DNA from: Nocardia sp. CNY236
GTDB lineage: Bacteria > Actinomycetota > Actinomycetes > Mycobacteriales > Mycobacteriaceae
NCBI RefSeq assembly: GCF_000482385.1
Contig: NZ_AXVD01000017.1
Location: forward strand, 1-64,000
DNA length: 64,000 nt
Direction: 5' to 3'
Positions 17,901 through 29,979 of this stretch are shown here, in pieces (the first letter of the stretch is position 1; the number at the start of each line of letters is the position of its first letter). The position numbers and the translations under genes are program-made. Under the pieces are notes generated by a model, which was not told where the DNA came from, searched no databases, and was given only the letters and a program-made list of their open reading frames with translations.

Positions 17901-18505
17901 CAGTGGTGTACGGCTACTTCCCTGCGGTGTCCGAAGGGGATGAGGTCGTCGTGCTCACCGAGCCGGAACCCGATGCACCGGAACGCTATCGGTTCGCCTT
18001 CCCACGCCAGCAGCGTAGCCGCTTCCTGTGTATCGCCGACTTCATCCGCTCGCGGACCTGCGCCAGGGAGGTCGGCCAGGTGGATGTGGTGCCGTTTCAA
18101 CTGGTGACCATGGGGCAAGCGATCGCCGATTTCGCCAACTCGCTGTTCGCAGGTGACAACTACCGCGACTACCTCGAGGTGCACGGCGTCGGTGTCCAGC
18201 TCACCGAGGCGCTTGCGGAATACTGGCACCGTCGCATCCGCGAAGAGTTGATGCTCGAAGGCCACGCGGTAGCGGACTCGGATCCCAGCGATGTGTTGGA
18301 GTATTTCAAACTCGGCTACCGCGGCGCTCGATACTCCTTCGGCTATGGCGCCTGCCCGGATCTGGCCGACCGTGCGAAACTGGTGGATCTGCTCGGAGCC
18401 GATCGCATCGGCGTCGAGTTGTCCGAGGAACTGCAGCTGCATCCCGAGCAGTCCACCGATGCGTTCGTGTTGCTGCACCCGGAGGCGAAGTACTTCAACG
18501 CCTGA
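14909..18505 (+). CDS. metH: Cobalamin-dependent methionine synthase
   Basis: 1198 residues from ATG 14909 (an upstream open frame has no coding character). Four modules in order: homocysteine-binding barrel (about 1-330) with zinc ligands C233 (GLNCATG) and C299/C300 (VGGCCGT); pterin/methyl-THF domain (about 345-620; ILMVGERTNANGSKAF, INETL); cobalamin cap and Rossmann domain (about 640-900) with DVHDIG, where H749 is the lower axial ligand of B12; and the AdoMet reactivation domain (about 930-1190). Transfers the methyl group of 5-methyl-THF to homocysteine. No cobalamin riboswitch upstream. Cofactor supply links it to the cob genes further right. Confidence 0.97.
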   Translation: MSASIPAEFDTTLLETLRRRVVVGDGAMGTMLQAADLTLDDFHGLEGCNEILNETRPDVLREIHRAYFEAGADAVETNTFGCNLPNLADYGIADRIRDLSTRGVRLAREVADDMGPSSDGTPRYVLGSMGPGTKLPTLGHATFVSLRDAYTEAAIGMLDGGADAILIETCQDLLQVKAAVTGSKRAMVQVGRKIPIITHVTVETTGTMLVGSEIGAALTALEPLGIDVIGLNCATGPDEMSEHLRHLSRHARVPVSVMPNAGLPVLGADGAVYPLTPEELARALSGFVTEFGLALVGGCCGTTPEHIRQVGAAVRAVDPGLAPMAERRSPLHEPSVSSMYSAVPFDQDTSILMVGERTNANGSKAFREAMLAEDWQRCLDIAKDQTRDGAHMLDLCVDYVGRDGTRDMQALASRLATASTLPIMLDSTETEVLRAGLEHLGGRCAVNSVNYEDGDGPDSRFQQTMRLVAEHGAAVVALTIDEQGQARTAEKKVEIAQRLIADITGTWGLSESDIIIDTLTFTLGTGQEESRRDGIETIEAIRELTRLHPQVQTTLGLSNISFGLNPAARQVLNSVFMHECVEAGLGSAIVHASKILPMSRIPDEQRVAALDLVYDRRTPDYDPLQKLMALFEGVSTSSSKASRAEELAALPLFERLEQRIVDGERAGLEADLDAAMTEVPPLRIINETLLSGMKTVGQLFGSGQMQLPFVLQSAEVMKGAVAYLEPYMEAVDDSGKGRIVLATVKGDVHDIGKNLVDIILSNNGYEVVNLGIKQPISTILDTAVDKKADVIGMSGLLVKSTVVMKENLEELNAKGVAEQFPVLLGGAALTRSYVENDLTEVYRGDVRYARDAFEGLRLMDDIMTRKRGGAPDRNSPEAVAERAKAAERKARRERSQRIAAERRAAEQPVVVPERSDVATDLPVPVPPFWGTRVVKGLALHEYAGLLDERALFLGQWGLRGQRGGDGPSYEDLVETDGRPRLRAWLDRLSTEGVLQHAAVVYGYFPAVSEGDEVVVLTEPEPDAPERYRFAFPRQQRSRFLCIADFIRSRTCAREVGQVDVVPFQLVTMGQAIADFANSLFAGDNYRDYLEVHGVGVQLTEALAEYWHRRIREELMLEGHAVADSDPSDVLEYFKLGYRGARYSFGYGACPDLADRAKLVDLLGADRIGVELSEELQLHPEQSTDAFVLLHPEAKYFNA

Positions 18506-18687
18506 ACTCATTGGTGGCTTGGAAGGTTACCTCTCGGCATGGGAAGGTGGATGTCGGCCGCGCGGGTACGTCGTTGTCGAAGGTGGTGTAGTGGCGCCAC
18601 GAAGCGCAACGGCGGGTATGCTTTTCGGTCGATCTGTGCATGTGCGTGCAGTGCTGAACGGCTAGGCGTGTAGGAGAGGCACCCACC

Positions 18688-20307
<1,620 letters not shown>

Positions 20308-20515
20308 GCAGGTGTCCATTACGCACCCCCGTCGTGGACCGGTCGGGATAGGTACGAGCGTCTTAGGCACGATCGTCGGATACCGCATGGTGGAACGGGA
20401 TTCGCGCAACGGCGCCCGGTGCTCCTGAGGCGATTCGCTGTCGCCACGACGGACAGGGCCTGCCTCGATCGCCCAGAGTTACTGTGCCGCAATGGGAATG
20501 CGCCCAGGCAGTCGA

Positions 20516-20531
20516 TGTGATAGTGATCACC
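20516..20531. promoter_or_regulatory. CRP/GlxR-type binding site upstream of the oxygenase operon
   Basis: TGTGATAGTGATCACC matches the actinobacterial CRP/GlxR pattern TGTGA-N6-TCACA in 9 of 10 fixed positions. It ends 54 bp before the oxygenase ATG. The rest of the 278-bp gap from the kinase gene holds no recognised gene. Confidence 0.5.
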
Positions 20532-20585
20532 GGCAATCTCGTCGAATCTCGGGCGTGTCGCCAAGGGCTGCACCAAAATAACGCT

Positions 20586-21449
20586 ATGGCAACGATGGGC
20601 GTACTCGACGAGATCGTCGACACCGTGCGGTATCCACTGGCGGACCCGAGCGGTCCCGAGGTGCGCGCAGCGGTGAGCCGGGCCCGTTCGGAGCTGACCG
20701 ACAGCGGCTGCACCGTCCTGCGGGGTTTCGTTCGGCCCGAACTTGCCGAGACTCTGCGGGTCCAGGGTGAACAGATGGCTCCGCACGCGCACCACGAAGT
20801 CGAGCAGGTCAATGCCTACAACATTCCCCTGGACACCGCGCTGCCACAGAATCATCCAGGCCGGATCGTCCTCATGCGTGGCAACGCCTTCGTGCCACGC
20901 GACCGCATCCCGACCGATGCGCTGATCCACCAGCTCTACGTCGACGGCCTGTTCCAGGCATTCGTCGCTCAGTGCTTCGGCTTGGCCGAATTGCACGAGT
21001 TCGCCGATCCGCTCGCAGGGTTGTGTCTCAATGTCGTTGCGTCGGGTTCGTCGCACCCGTGGCATTTCGATACCAACGAGTTCACGGTGTCGATGCTGAC
21101 TCAGCCTGCAGAGGTAGGCGGAATCTTCGAATACTGCCCCAATATCCGAACGCCCGAGGACGAGCATTTCGACGACGTCCGTGCGGTGCTGACCGGTTCC
21201 GGCAGACGCTTCGTTCGGCGGCTCGAGTTGCGTCCGGGCGACCTGCAATTGTTTCGTGGTCGCTTCTCCTTGCACCGTGTTTCGCCGGTCGGCGGCGCGC
21301 GTCAGCGCCATACGGCCATCTTCGCCTACACGGATCGTCCTGGCATTATCGGCACCGTGGAGCGCACTCGGCAGTTGTTCGGGCGAGTGCTCGAAGACCA
21401 CGTTGTTGCCGCGGCCGACGCCGTCCGGGGTGATCGACTACTCGACTGA
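20586..21449 (+). CDS. 2OG-Fe(II) oxygenase, HalD/BesD/ArpA-like
   Basis: 287 residues from ATG 20586. The iron triad is visible: H160 and D162 in HPWHFDTNEFTVS, and H230 in GRFSLHRVSP; R241 (ARQRHTA) is the likely 2-oxoglutarate anchor. The GGIFEYCPNIR segment is typical of the HalD/BesD-like family, whose studied members act on free amino acids. Because D162 is present (halogenases have Gly there), this should be a hydroxylase rather than a halogenase. First gene of a three-gene operon with a methyltransferase and an acyltransferase. Family assignment is from remembered motifs; the substrate is unknown. Confidence 0.82.
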   Translation: MATMGVLDEIVDTVRYPLADPSGPEVRAAVSRARSELTDSGCTVLRGFVRPELAETLRVQGEQMAPHAHHEVEQVNAYNIPLDTALPQNHPGRIVLMRGNAFVPRDRIPTDALIHQLYVDGLFQAFVAQCFGLAELHEFADPLAGLCLNVVASGSSHPWHFDTNEFTVSMLTQPAEVGGIFEYCPNIRTPEDEHFDDVRAVLTGSGRRFVRRLELRPGDLQLFRGRFSLHRVSPVGGARQRHTAIFAYTDRPGIIGTVERTRQLFGRVLEDHVVAAADAVRGDRLLD

Positions 21450-21493
21450 GCCGAATGGCTCGACTGACCATGCTCGACCCGAGAGGACCGACA

Positions 21494-22360
21494 GTGCCAG
21501 TGCCGTTGAACACCACCGGGAAAGCGTCTTTCGACGATATCTACGACCGACCGGATCCGCGCGCTTACTACGAACGTATGTTCGATTTGGACTACTGCAT
21601 TCCAGAACTTGCGAAGCCGATCTTCCAACAGCAGATTAGGGAATATCGCGCCTCTGCACGGATTGCAACGCCAACTGTGCTGGACATCGGCTGTTCCTAC
21701 GGGGTGAACGCAGCGCTGCTGCGCCTCGACACGACAATCCGCGACCTGGCCGAGCACTATGCCGCAGCGCCCGACTCCGACCGGGTCGAGCTCATTCAGC
21801 GGGACCGAGCGAGGCTCGCGTCCCTGCCCAGCGGGTCGACAGATGTCCGTTTCCTCGGGATGGACGCCGCGAGGCCTGCGCTCGACTACGCCTACGAGGC
21901 CGGATTTCTGCACGATGTGGTGCACGTCGACTTGGAGGCCAGCGAGCCGTCCGACGAGCAGCGCGCCCTGTTGGCCAGCGCCGACCTCATCGTCTCCACC
22001 GGCTGTATCGGCTACGTCACCGAGAAGACCGTGACTCGCGCTGCCACGGCACACCCGCGCAAGCGGCCATGGATGGCACACTTCGTGTTGCGCATGTTCG
22101 ATTTTTCTCCGATTGCGGCGGAACTCACTGCGCTCGGGTATCACACCGAGCAGGCGCCCGGGTTGTACGAACAACGTAGATTTGCTTCCGAGGCCGAACA
22201 GGCGCACGTGCTCAACACCTTGTCCGACATCGGAGTCGACGCCACCGGTCGCGAAGACCGGGGGTGGCTGTACGCCAACTTGTATGTTTCCAGGCCCGTG
22301 CCCTACCCGCATGCCGAGCCGTACCACCACACCGACACCGACACCGAGGATACGCATTGA
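21494..22360 (+). CDS. Class I SAM-dependent methyltransferase
   Basis: 288 residues from GTG 21494, chosen because GAGAGGA (21481-21487) lies 6 nt upstream; an in-frame ATG at 21455 would add 13 residues without a ribosome site. The SAM-binding motif I VLDIGCSYGVNAALL sits near residue 60, with acidic residues later (HVDLEAS, SADLIVSTGCIGYV). The N-terminal FDDIYDRPDPRAYYERMFDLDYCIPELAKPIF block is not from a common methyltransferase subfamily. The reading frame overlaps the acyltransferase by 4 nt (TTGA), indicating translational coupling. N-methylation of an amino-acid-like substrate is plausible from the neighbours but not shown. Confidence 0.85.
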   Translation: MPVPLNTTGKASFDDIYDRPDPRAYYERMFDLDYCIPELAKPIFQQQIREYRASARIATPTVLDIGCSYGVNAALLRLDTTIRDLAEHYAAAPDSDRVELIQRDRARLASLPSGSTDVRFLGMDAARPALDYAYEAGFLHDVVHVDLEASEPSDEQRALLASADLIVSTGCIGYVTEKTVTRAATAHPRKRPWMAHFVLRMFDFSPIAAELTALGYHTEQAPGLYEQRRFASEAEQAHVLNTLSDIGVDATGREDRGWLYANLYVSRPVPYPHAEPYHHTDTDTEDTH

Positions 22361-24171
22361 CCGACCGCACCTTCGCCGCCGACGACCGCCTGCCCAGAGT
22401 GCCTTTACCCACGTTGGAGGACAGCTGTGCCCGGTTTTTGGAGTGGTGCGATCCGCTGTTGACCGCCGATGAGCGTGCGGCTACGCGCACCGCCGTCGAT
22501 GATATGGTGCGCCCCGGCGGACCAGGCCAGATTCTGCACGAAGCGCTCGCCGAATACGACGCGACGCCTGGCGTGGGCAGCTGGTTGGACCTGTTCTGGC
22601 CGTCACGATACCTGGGCAGGCGGGATCGGATTGCGCTGAATGCGAACTTCGTGTTCCTGTTCGGTGACGACACTCGGTTGGCGGCTTCTACCGCAGCGAC
22701 TCAGGTGGATCGAGCTGCTGGTCTCATCGGAGCCGCGGTCGACTACAAGCTGGCTCTCGACGAGGAAGCCGTCCAGCCAGTGGTGCAGCGCGGACAGCGG
22801 CTGTCGATGTGGCAGAACAAATACCTGTTCTCCGAGACCAGGATTCCCGGGACGGACCAGGACACGGTGCGGGTCCCCTACAGCGCCGACTGGCCGGGCC
22901 ACTCCGAGGCTCGGCATATCGTGGTGTTCTTCCGTGGCGGTATGTTTCGGATGGACGTGATCGGTCCGGATGGGGCGCCGTACGCGCCCGAGGACCTCGC
23001 AGACGGGCTGCGCGCGGTACAGAAGGCCGGTGCGCGCCCGGCTCGTGCCGACACCACCGTCGGGCATCTCACGACCAAGGCCCGCGCCGAGTGGGCGGCC
23101 AGCCGGCGCAGCCTCATGGCGGAGCCGACGAACGCCGAGGCACTGGAGACCATCGAAACGGCGTTGTTCGTGGTCTGCCTCGAGGATTTCGCGCCCACCG
23201 ACGAATTGCACGCTTGTGATCAGCTGTTGCATGGTGACAGCGCGAACCGCTGGTTCGACAAATCGGTGTCGTTCATCGTTTTCGCCGACGGCCAAGCCGG
23301 GATCAACATCGAACACTGCGGGTTGGACGGCACCACTGTGCTGTCCTTCATCGATGCTCTGTTGGAGAAGTCGATACTCGACCATGCTGCCGGTTCCGAG
23401 GCCCAAGCCCAGGGATTGCCCGCCGTCGAGCCGATCGAGTTCATTCTCGACGCAACGCATCGTGGCGATATCGCTGCGGCTGGCGCAGCCTTCGCCCGGT
23501 ACGCCGCGGAGAACGCCACCCAGACGGTGTCTTTCCCGGACTTCGGTACCACCCGCGCGAAGCAGCTGGGCATATCGCCGGACGCGTTCGCGCAGCTGAG
23601 CTACCAGCTGGCGCATCGGCGCAGCAAGGGACACATCGGCGCGACGTACGAATCCATCGCGACCCGGCAATACCGCAACGGACGCACCGAGGCCATGCGA
23701 GTGGTGACGCCCGAGATGGTCGCCTTCGTCGATGTCATGCAGGATCCGGATGCCGACGTTCCGACCAAGCGCGCCGCGGCTCGGTCGGCGGCGGCCGCGC
23801 ACGTACGTCGGGCCAAACAGTGCCAGGCCGGCGAGGCTCCCGAGCAGCACTTGTGGGAGCTGCAGTGGATTCAGCGTCGACGGGGCACGGAACTGGGGAC
23901 GACCGACGCGATAGCGCTCTATGACAGCCCTGGCTGGACCGTCATGCGCGACGACTATCTGAGCACCAGTTCGGCGCCTTCGGTGAATATCCGGTACTTC
24001 GGCTTCGGTTCGACCAGTCCCCGGTGCATCGGGGTCGCCTACGTTTTGCTACCGGACCGATGGAACCTCTATCTGGCCACGCCGACGGCGGTCGCCGACC
24101 AGATGTACGCTTTCGCCGACCAGCTGCGTACCGTGGTAGCGGAGCTGGCGGCGCTACTCGCCGAAAGCTAG
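22357..24171 (+). CDS. Carnitine/choline-type O-acyltransferase
   Basis: 604 residues from TTG 22357, overlapping the methyltransferase stop. It follows the carnitine acyltransferase family from end to end: N-terminal LPRVPLPTLEDSCARFLEW, WLDLFWPSRYLGRRD, the dGxxGxxxEH..D block with catalytic H320 (DGQAGINIEHCGLDG), and a late FGFGSTSPRCIGVAYVLL that corresponds to the family's S-T-S/GYGV region. Eukaryotic members move acyl groups between CoA and carnitine or choline; bacterial ones are rare and mostly uncharacterised. Its last residues and stop codon lie in an imperfect 22-bp duplication (24160-24203). The acceptor is probably the product of the two upstream enzymes (inference). Confidence 0.87.
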   Translation: MTDRTFAADDRLPRVPLPTLEDSCARFLEWCDPLLTADERAATRTAVDDMVRPGGPGQILHEALAEYDATPGVGSWLDLFWPSRYLGRRDRIALNANFVFLFGDDTRLAASTAATQVDRAAGLIGAAVDYKLALDEEAVQPVVQRGQRLSMWQNKYLFSETRIPGTDQDTVRVPYSADWPGHSEARHIVVFFRGGMFRMDVIGPDGAPYAPEDLADGLRAVQKAGARPARADTTVGHLTTKARAEWAASRRSLMAEPTNAEALETIETALFVVCLEDFAPTDELHACDQLLHGDSANRWFDKSVSFIVFADGQAGINIEHCGLDGTTVLSFIDALLEKSILDHAAGSEAQAQGLPAVEPIEFILDATHRGDIAAAGAAFARYAAENATQTVSFPDFGTTRAKQLGISPDAFAQLSYQLAHRRSKGHIGATYESIATRQYRNGRTEAMRVVTPEMVAFVDVMQDPDADVPTKRAAARSAAAAHVRRAKQCQAGEAPEQHLWELQWIQRRRGTELGTTDAIALYDSPGWTVMRDDYLSTSSAPSVNIRYFGFGSTSPRCIGVAYVLLPDRWNLYLATPTAVADQMYAFADQLRTVVAELAALLAES

Positions 24172-24203
24172 GTCGCTGCTGGCCGAAGGCTGGATCGCTA
24201 TGG
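24160..24203 (+). repeat. Imperfect 22-bp tandem duplication across the acyltransferase stop
   Basis: 24160-24181 and 24182-24203 share 16 of 22 bases (GCCGAA-x-GCT-x-G-x-TCGCT...). The TAG stop of the acyltransferase falls in the first copy, where the second copy reads TGG. Confidence 0.7.
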
Positions 24204-24294
24204 CCACCCGGCCCGGACCACCGGCTCGGGTGGCCTTGCGATCTCATGGGCCGCCGCATGTGCCCGGCGTCGGGGTCTGAAACAATGGTCTCCC

Positions 24295-24558
24295 GTGAAG
24301 AGCTTCGAAGCCTTGTTCGCTGAGCTGCAGGATCGCGCCATCGACCGTCCCGCGGGGTCGACGACCGTTGCCGCATTGGATGCCGGAGTGCACAGCCAGG
24401 GAAAGAAGGTGCTAGAAGAGGCCGGCGAAGTGTGGCTGGCCGCCGAACACGAGAGCGACGAATCGCTCGCCGAAGAAATCTCCCAGCTGTTGTATTGGGT
24501 TCAGGTGCTGATGGTGGGGCGTGGGCTGAAGCTCGAAGACGTGTACCGACATCTGTGA
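24295..24558 (+). CDS. hisE: Phosphoribosyl-ATP pyrophosphatase
   Basis: 87 residues, GTG start; the normal length for actinobacterial HisE. All-alpha MazG-like fold with the Mg-binding acidic residues in [19 protein letters not shown] and EEISQLLYW. Hydrolyses PR-ATP to PR-AMP, the second step of histidine synthesis. It is 41 nt upstream of hisG, the conserved actinobacterial pair. HisI is not in the window. Confidence 0.96.
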   Translation: MKSFEALFAELQDRAIDRPAGSTTVAALDAGVHSQGKKVLEEAGEVWLAAEHESDESLAEEISQLLYWVQVLMVGRGLKLEDVYRHL

Positions 24559-24599
24559 CGGCCGTCCGCTTCTCGGCTTCTCCTCTCGAAAGGACTTTC

Positions 24600-25451
24600 A
24601 TGCTGCGCGTCGCAGTCCCCAACAAAGGCGCCCTGTCCGAATCTGCTGTCTCGATCCTGGCAGAGGCCGGGTATCGTAAGCGCACAGATTTACGGGACCT
24701 GACCGTCCTCGATCCGATGAATCAGGTCGAGTTCTTCTTCCTACGCCCCAAGGACATCGCCATCTACGTCGGTTCCGGAGAGCTCGATCTCGGCATCACC
24801 GGTCGAGATCTGGCGGCGGATTCCGGTGCTCCGGTGCGGGAGCGGCTCGCCCTCGGTTTCGGACGGTCCACGTTTCGCTATGCAGCTCCGGCAGGACGGG
24901 AATGGACGGTCCAAGATCTCCACGACAAGCGCATTGCGACGTCCTATCCGAATTTGGTTCTGAGTGATCTGGCGCGCCGTGGCATCGAGGCCGAGGTGAT
25001 CCGCCTCGACGGTGCGGTGGAGATCTCGATTCAGCTCGGAGTCGCCGATGCCATCGCCGATGTCGTCGGCTCCGGACGTACCCTGCGCCAGCACAACCTC
25101 GTTGCCTTCGGCGACTCGCTGTGCGAGTCCGAAGGGGTGCTTCTCGAACGCGAGGACGCCGACCAGCGCGATCGGGCCCGCAATCAACTCGTCGCCCGCA
25201 TCCAGGGCGTAGTGTTCGCCCAGCAATATGTGATGCTGGACTACGACTGCCCCGAAGGCCTCCTCGATGCAGCGTATGCCGTGACCCCGGGTTTGGAGTC
25301 TCCGACGGTGGCGCCGCTGGCCGAGCGCGGGTGGGTCGCCGTGCGGGCGCTCGTACCTCGCGCACAGAGCAACGAGCTGATGGACAAGCTGGCCGATCTG
25401 GGCGCGAAGGCGATCCTCGCCACCGACATCCGCACCTGCCGCGCGTTCTGA
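24600..25451 (+). CDS. hisG: ATP phosphoribosyltransferase, long form
   Basis: 283 residues; ATG with GAAAGGA (24588-24594) upstream. Catalytic domains: [34 protein letters not shown], and the PRPP loop region [20 protein letters not shown]. The C-terminal about 75 residues ([35 protein letters not shown]) form the regulatory domain of long-form HisG, which binds histidine for feedback inhibition. Catalyses ATP + PRPP to PR-ATP, the committed step. A hairpin follows the stop. Confidence 0.97.
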   Translation: MLRVAVPNKGALSESAVSILAEAGYRKRTDLRDLTVLDPMNQVEFFFLRPKDIAIYVGSGELDLGITGRDLAADSGAPVRERLALGFGRSTFRYAAPAGREWTVQDLHDKRIATSYPNLVLSDLARRGIEAEVIRLDGAVEISIQLGVADAIADVVGSGRTLRQHNLVAFGDSLCESEGVLLEREDADQRDRARNQLVARIQGVVFAQQYVMLDYDCPEGLLDAAYAVTPGLESPTVAPLAERGWVAVRALVPRAQSNELMDKLADLGAKAILATDIRTCRAF

Positions 25452-25453
25452 AC

Positions 25454-25480
25454 CCCGGGTCTCCGGGGCCGGGACCCGGG
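25454..25480. terminator. Hairpin between convergent hisG and nuclease genes
   Basis: CCCGGGTC (25454-25461) pairs perfectly with GACCCGGG (25473-25480) around an 11-nt loop, immediately after the hisG stop. It may serve both converging genes. Confidence 0.65.
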
Positions 25481-25511
25481 CATCCATGGCGAGCATGCCG
25501 GGTCGCCCGGG

Positions 25512-27322
<1,811 letters not shown>

Positions 27323-27414
27323 GCGGGCTGGGTTCGAGCGGTAGGCCTCGAGCGGGCTGGGCTCGATCGGGTCGACCTTCGAGCGGCTGAGCGAAGGACG
27401 GTGCTCTGTAGCCT

Positions 27415-27462
27415 TCAGGTGCAGGGAAGCCCTCAGGTGCAGGGAAGCCCTCAGGTGCAGGG
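27415..27462. repeat. 18-bp tandem repeat, 2.7 copies, across the lipoprotein stop
   Basis: The unit TCAGGTGCAGGGAAGCCC repeats at 27415, 27433 and 27451 (partial). The minus-strand lipoprotein stop is the TCA at 27451-27453 in the gene-proximal copy. Confidence 0.92.
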
Positions 27463-28026
27463 TGCTTGTGCGAGACCGAGTAGTTGGCAGCCGCTCTCGT
27501 TCGACAGTTTCCAGGTGTCGTCGATGTTTTGCCAGGTCAAGGGGATCGCCGGTGCTACGCCGTGGGGGGATTCGATGGTCACCTGCGCGGTCGCGACAAG
27601 GCCGTGGACGGCGACCTCGGCGACGGTGAAGGTCAGCGGATAGCCCTGGAGTCCGGCGTTCATCCGATCGATGTTCTCGGTGCGCTGCTCGCCGTCGACG
27701 ATCGCTGCCGCCTTGTCGGCCGTGGGCACGGCCGGATCTGCGAGCCGTGCCAATGTCGCCCGCAGCGTACCGGCAGTGGGCGCATCGGGCGCATCGGTAG
27801 CCTGGTCGTCGTGGCCGTGGGTATCCTCCGCGTCGTGGCTGTGGGTACCGTCAGCGGGGTGGTGGGTGTTCTCGGCGGAGTCGGCACCCGAAACTACGAC
27901 GGCCGACGTCTGCGTCGAAGCGGCGGAGTCCTCGTCGGATCCGCATGCCGCCAACCCACAGGAAACAGCCAGCATTGCCGCGGCAGCGGCAAGGGGGATG
28001 CGCAGATGTCGGGCAGCAGGGAGCAT
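27451..28026 (-). CDS. His-rich lipoprotein with MTB12-like C-terminal domain
   Basis: 191 residues from ATG 28026 (the open frame continues upstream but has no lipoprotein start there). Signal peptide with lipobox LAAC, lipidated C28. A histidine/aspartate-rich spacer (about 53-77: THHPADGTHSHDAEDTHGHDD) could bind metal. The C-terminal about 105 residues (TLRATLARLADPAVPTADK, TFTVAEVAVHG, DDTWKLSNESGCQLL) match the M. tuberculosis low-molecular-weight antigen MTB12 fold, with two C-terminal cysteines. An IdeR/DtxR-type box lies 50 bp upstream. Role unknown; cell-surface metal handling is a guess. Divergent from mpa. Confidence 0.83.
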   Translation of the reverse strand: MLPAARHLRIPLAAAAAMLAVSCGLAACGSDEDSAASTQTSAVVVSGADSAENTHHPADGTHSHDAEDTHGHDDQATDAPDAPTAGTLRATLARLADPAVPTADKAAAIVDGEQRTENIDRMNAGLQGYPLTFTVAEVAVHGLVATAQVTIESPHGVAPAIPLTWQNIDDTWKLSNESGCQLLGLAQAPCT

Positions 28027-28075
28027 GGTCAGCAACCTTTCAGCTCGGGTGGCGAGCGAGCTCGCGCACGGCAGG

Positions 28076-28094
28076 TTAGGGCAGGCTAACATGG
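28076..28094. promoter_or_regulatory. IdeR/DtxR-type iron box
   Basis: TTAGGGCAGGCTAACATGG matches the consensus TTAGGTTAGGCTAACCTAA at 14 of 19 positions. It lies 50 bp upstream of the His-rich lipoprotein start and 112 bp upstream of mpa, so it could affect either. Confidence 0.5.
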
Positions 28095-28205
28095 ATATTC
28101 GGCCGCCGGTCGCGGCCCAGATGTGATCACGACGAAACCATGTCGGAAAGCGAGAACGAGTCGCGCCCGGTAGCGTTGATAGACCGGGACTGGGAGGAGC
28201 AGCAC

Positions 28206-29966
28206 ATGAGCCCCATCGAGAATTCGGATTCGGCGGCCTGGAGAGAGCTCGAGGCGGTACGCGCCGAGGCGGCTGCACTCCGAAGGCAACTCGCCGACTC
28301 GCCGGATCGGTCGCGTGAGTTGGAAGCCCGTATCGATTCGCTGACGATTCGCAACACGAAGCTGCTGGATACGCTGAAGGAAGCCCGCCAGCAGCTTGTG
28401 GCGTTACGTGAAGAGGTCGATCGCCTGGGCCAGCCACCGAGTGGATACGGCATCCTGATCGGGGTGTACGACGATCAGACGGTCGACGTGTTCACGTCGG
28501 GACGCAAGATGCGGTTGACATGTTCACCGAATATCGAGACCTCGACGCTGGAGTACGGCCAGACCGTCCGTCTCAACGAAGCGCTCACCGTCGTCGAGGC
28601 GGGGTATTTCGACTCCGTCGGTGAGATCGGCACCTTGCGGGAAATCTTGGATGACGGACGCCGGGCTCTCGTCGTCGGACACGCCGACGAAGAGCGTGTG
28701 GTGTGGCTGGCCGGCCCACTGGGTAAGGTCGCCGAGGCCGACGATCTGGACGACCCGGATTCCCCGGTTCGCAAATTGCGCCCGGGCGATTCGCTTCTAG
28801 TGGACACGAAGGCCGGGTTCGCATTCGAGCGTATTCCCAAGGCCGAGGTCGAAGATCTCGTGCTCGAAGAAGTCCCGGATGTCGACTACGGCGATATCGG
28901 CGGTCTCGGTAGGCAGATCGAGCAGATCCGCGACGCAGTGGAGCTCCCGTTTCTGCACAAGGACTTGTTTCGGGAGTACGCACTGCGCCCGCCCAAGGGG
29001 GTACTGCTCTACGGCCCGCCCGGTTGCGGTAAGACGCTGATCGCCAAGGCAGTGGCCAACTCGCTGGCCAAGAAGATCGCGGAGGCGCGCGGCGAGGACG
29101 CCAAGGAGGCCAAGTCGTTCTTCCTCAATATCAAGGGTCCCGAACTGCTGAACAAGTTCGTCGGCGAGACCGAACGACACATTCGGATCATTTTCCAACG
29201 GGCGCGGGAGAAGGCCTCGGAAGGCACTCCAGTGATCGTGTTCTTCGACGAGATGGATTCTATCTTCCGCACGCGAGGCTCCGGTGTCTCGTCGGACGTG
29301 GAGACCACGGTGGTGCCCCAGCTGTTGTCGGAGATCGACGGCGTCGAAGGCTTGGAGAACGTGATCGTGATCGGCGCCTCCAACCGTGAGGACATGATCG
29401 ATCCGGCCATCCTGCGACCGGGTCGTCTCGATGTGAAGATCAAGATCGAGCGTCCGGACGCAGAATCGGCGCAGGACATCTTCTCGAAGTACCTCACCGA
29501 GGGGTTGCCGCTGCACGACGACGACCTGGCAGAGTTCGGTGGCGACAAGGGGCTGTGCATCAGCGCGATGATCGAGCGGGTCGTCGACCGGATGTATGCA
29601 GAGAGCGAGGACAATCGGTTCCTCGAGGTCACCTACGCCAATGGCGACAAGGAGGTCTTGTACTTCAAGGATTTCAACTCCGGTGCGATGATCCAGAACA
29701 TCGTGGACCGTTCCAAGAAGTACGCCATCAAGGCGGTGCTCGACACCGGAAACCCTGGTCTGCGTATCCAGCATCTCTACGATTCGATCGTGGACGAGTT
29801 CTCCGAGAACGAAGACCTACCCAACACCACGAACCCCGACGACTGGGCGCGGATCTCAGGTAAGAAGGGTGAGCGGATCGTCTACATTCGTACGTTGGTC
29901 ACCGGCAAGAATGCCAGCGCCAGCCGTGCGATCGACACCGAGTCGAACACTGGTCAGTATCTCTGA
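28206..29966 (+). CDS. mpa: Proteasomal AAA+ ATPase Mpa (ARC)
   Basis: 586 residues from ATG 28206, preferred over ATG 28140 because GGGAGGAG (28192-28199) sits 6 nt upstream and the Rhodococcus ARC protein also starts at this point. Coiled coil (about 10-75) that binds Pup, tandem OB domains (about 77-225), AAA+ module with Walker A GPPGCGKT (K276) and Walker B FFDEMD, and the C-terminal GQYL tail that docks on the 20S core. Hexameric unfoldase of pupylated proteins in the cytosol. Followed by a strong hairpin. Unlike M. tuberculosis, five unrelated genes separate it from dop. Confidence 0.98.
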   Translation: MSPIENSDSAAWRELEAVRAEAAALRRQLADSPDRSRELEARIDSLTIRNTKLLDTLKEARQQLVALREEVDRLGQPPSGYGILIGVYDDQTVDVFTSGRKMRLTCSPNIETSTLEYGQTVRLNEALTVVEAGYFDSVGEIGTLREILDDGRRALVVGHADEERVVWLAGPLGKVAEADDLDDPDSPVRKLRPGDSLLVDTKAGFAFERIPKAEVEDLVLEEVPDVDYGDIGGLGRQIEQIRDAVELPFLHKDLFREYALRPPKGVLLYGPPGCGKTLIAKAVANSLAKKIAEARGEDAKEAKSFFLNIKGPELLNKFVGETERHIRIIFQRAREKASEGTPVIVFFDEMDSIFRTRGSGVSSDVETTVVPQLLSEIDGVEGLENVIVIGASNREDMIDPAILRPGRLDVKIKIERPDAESAQDIFSKYLTEGLPLHDDDLAEFGGDKGLCISAMIERVVDRMYAESEDNRFLEVTYANGDKEVLYFKDFNSGAMIQNIVDRSKKYAIKAVLDTGNPGLRIQHLYDSIVDEFSENEDLPNTTNPDDWARISGKKGERIVYIRTLVTGKNASASRAIDTESNTGQYL

Positions 29967-29979
29967 ATCTCGCAGACGG

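Noticed and set aside
20586..21449. Radical halogenase
   Set aside because: The iron-binding motif is HxD; halogenases of this family have Gly in place of the Asp.
27415..27462. CRISPR array
   Set aside because: Units are directly tandem with no spacers and only about three copies; the same holds for 8034-8099 and 13834-13864.
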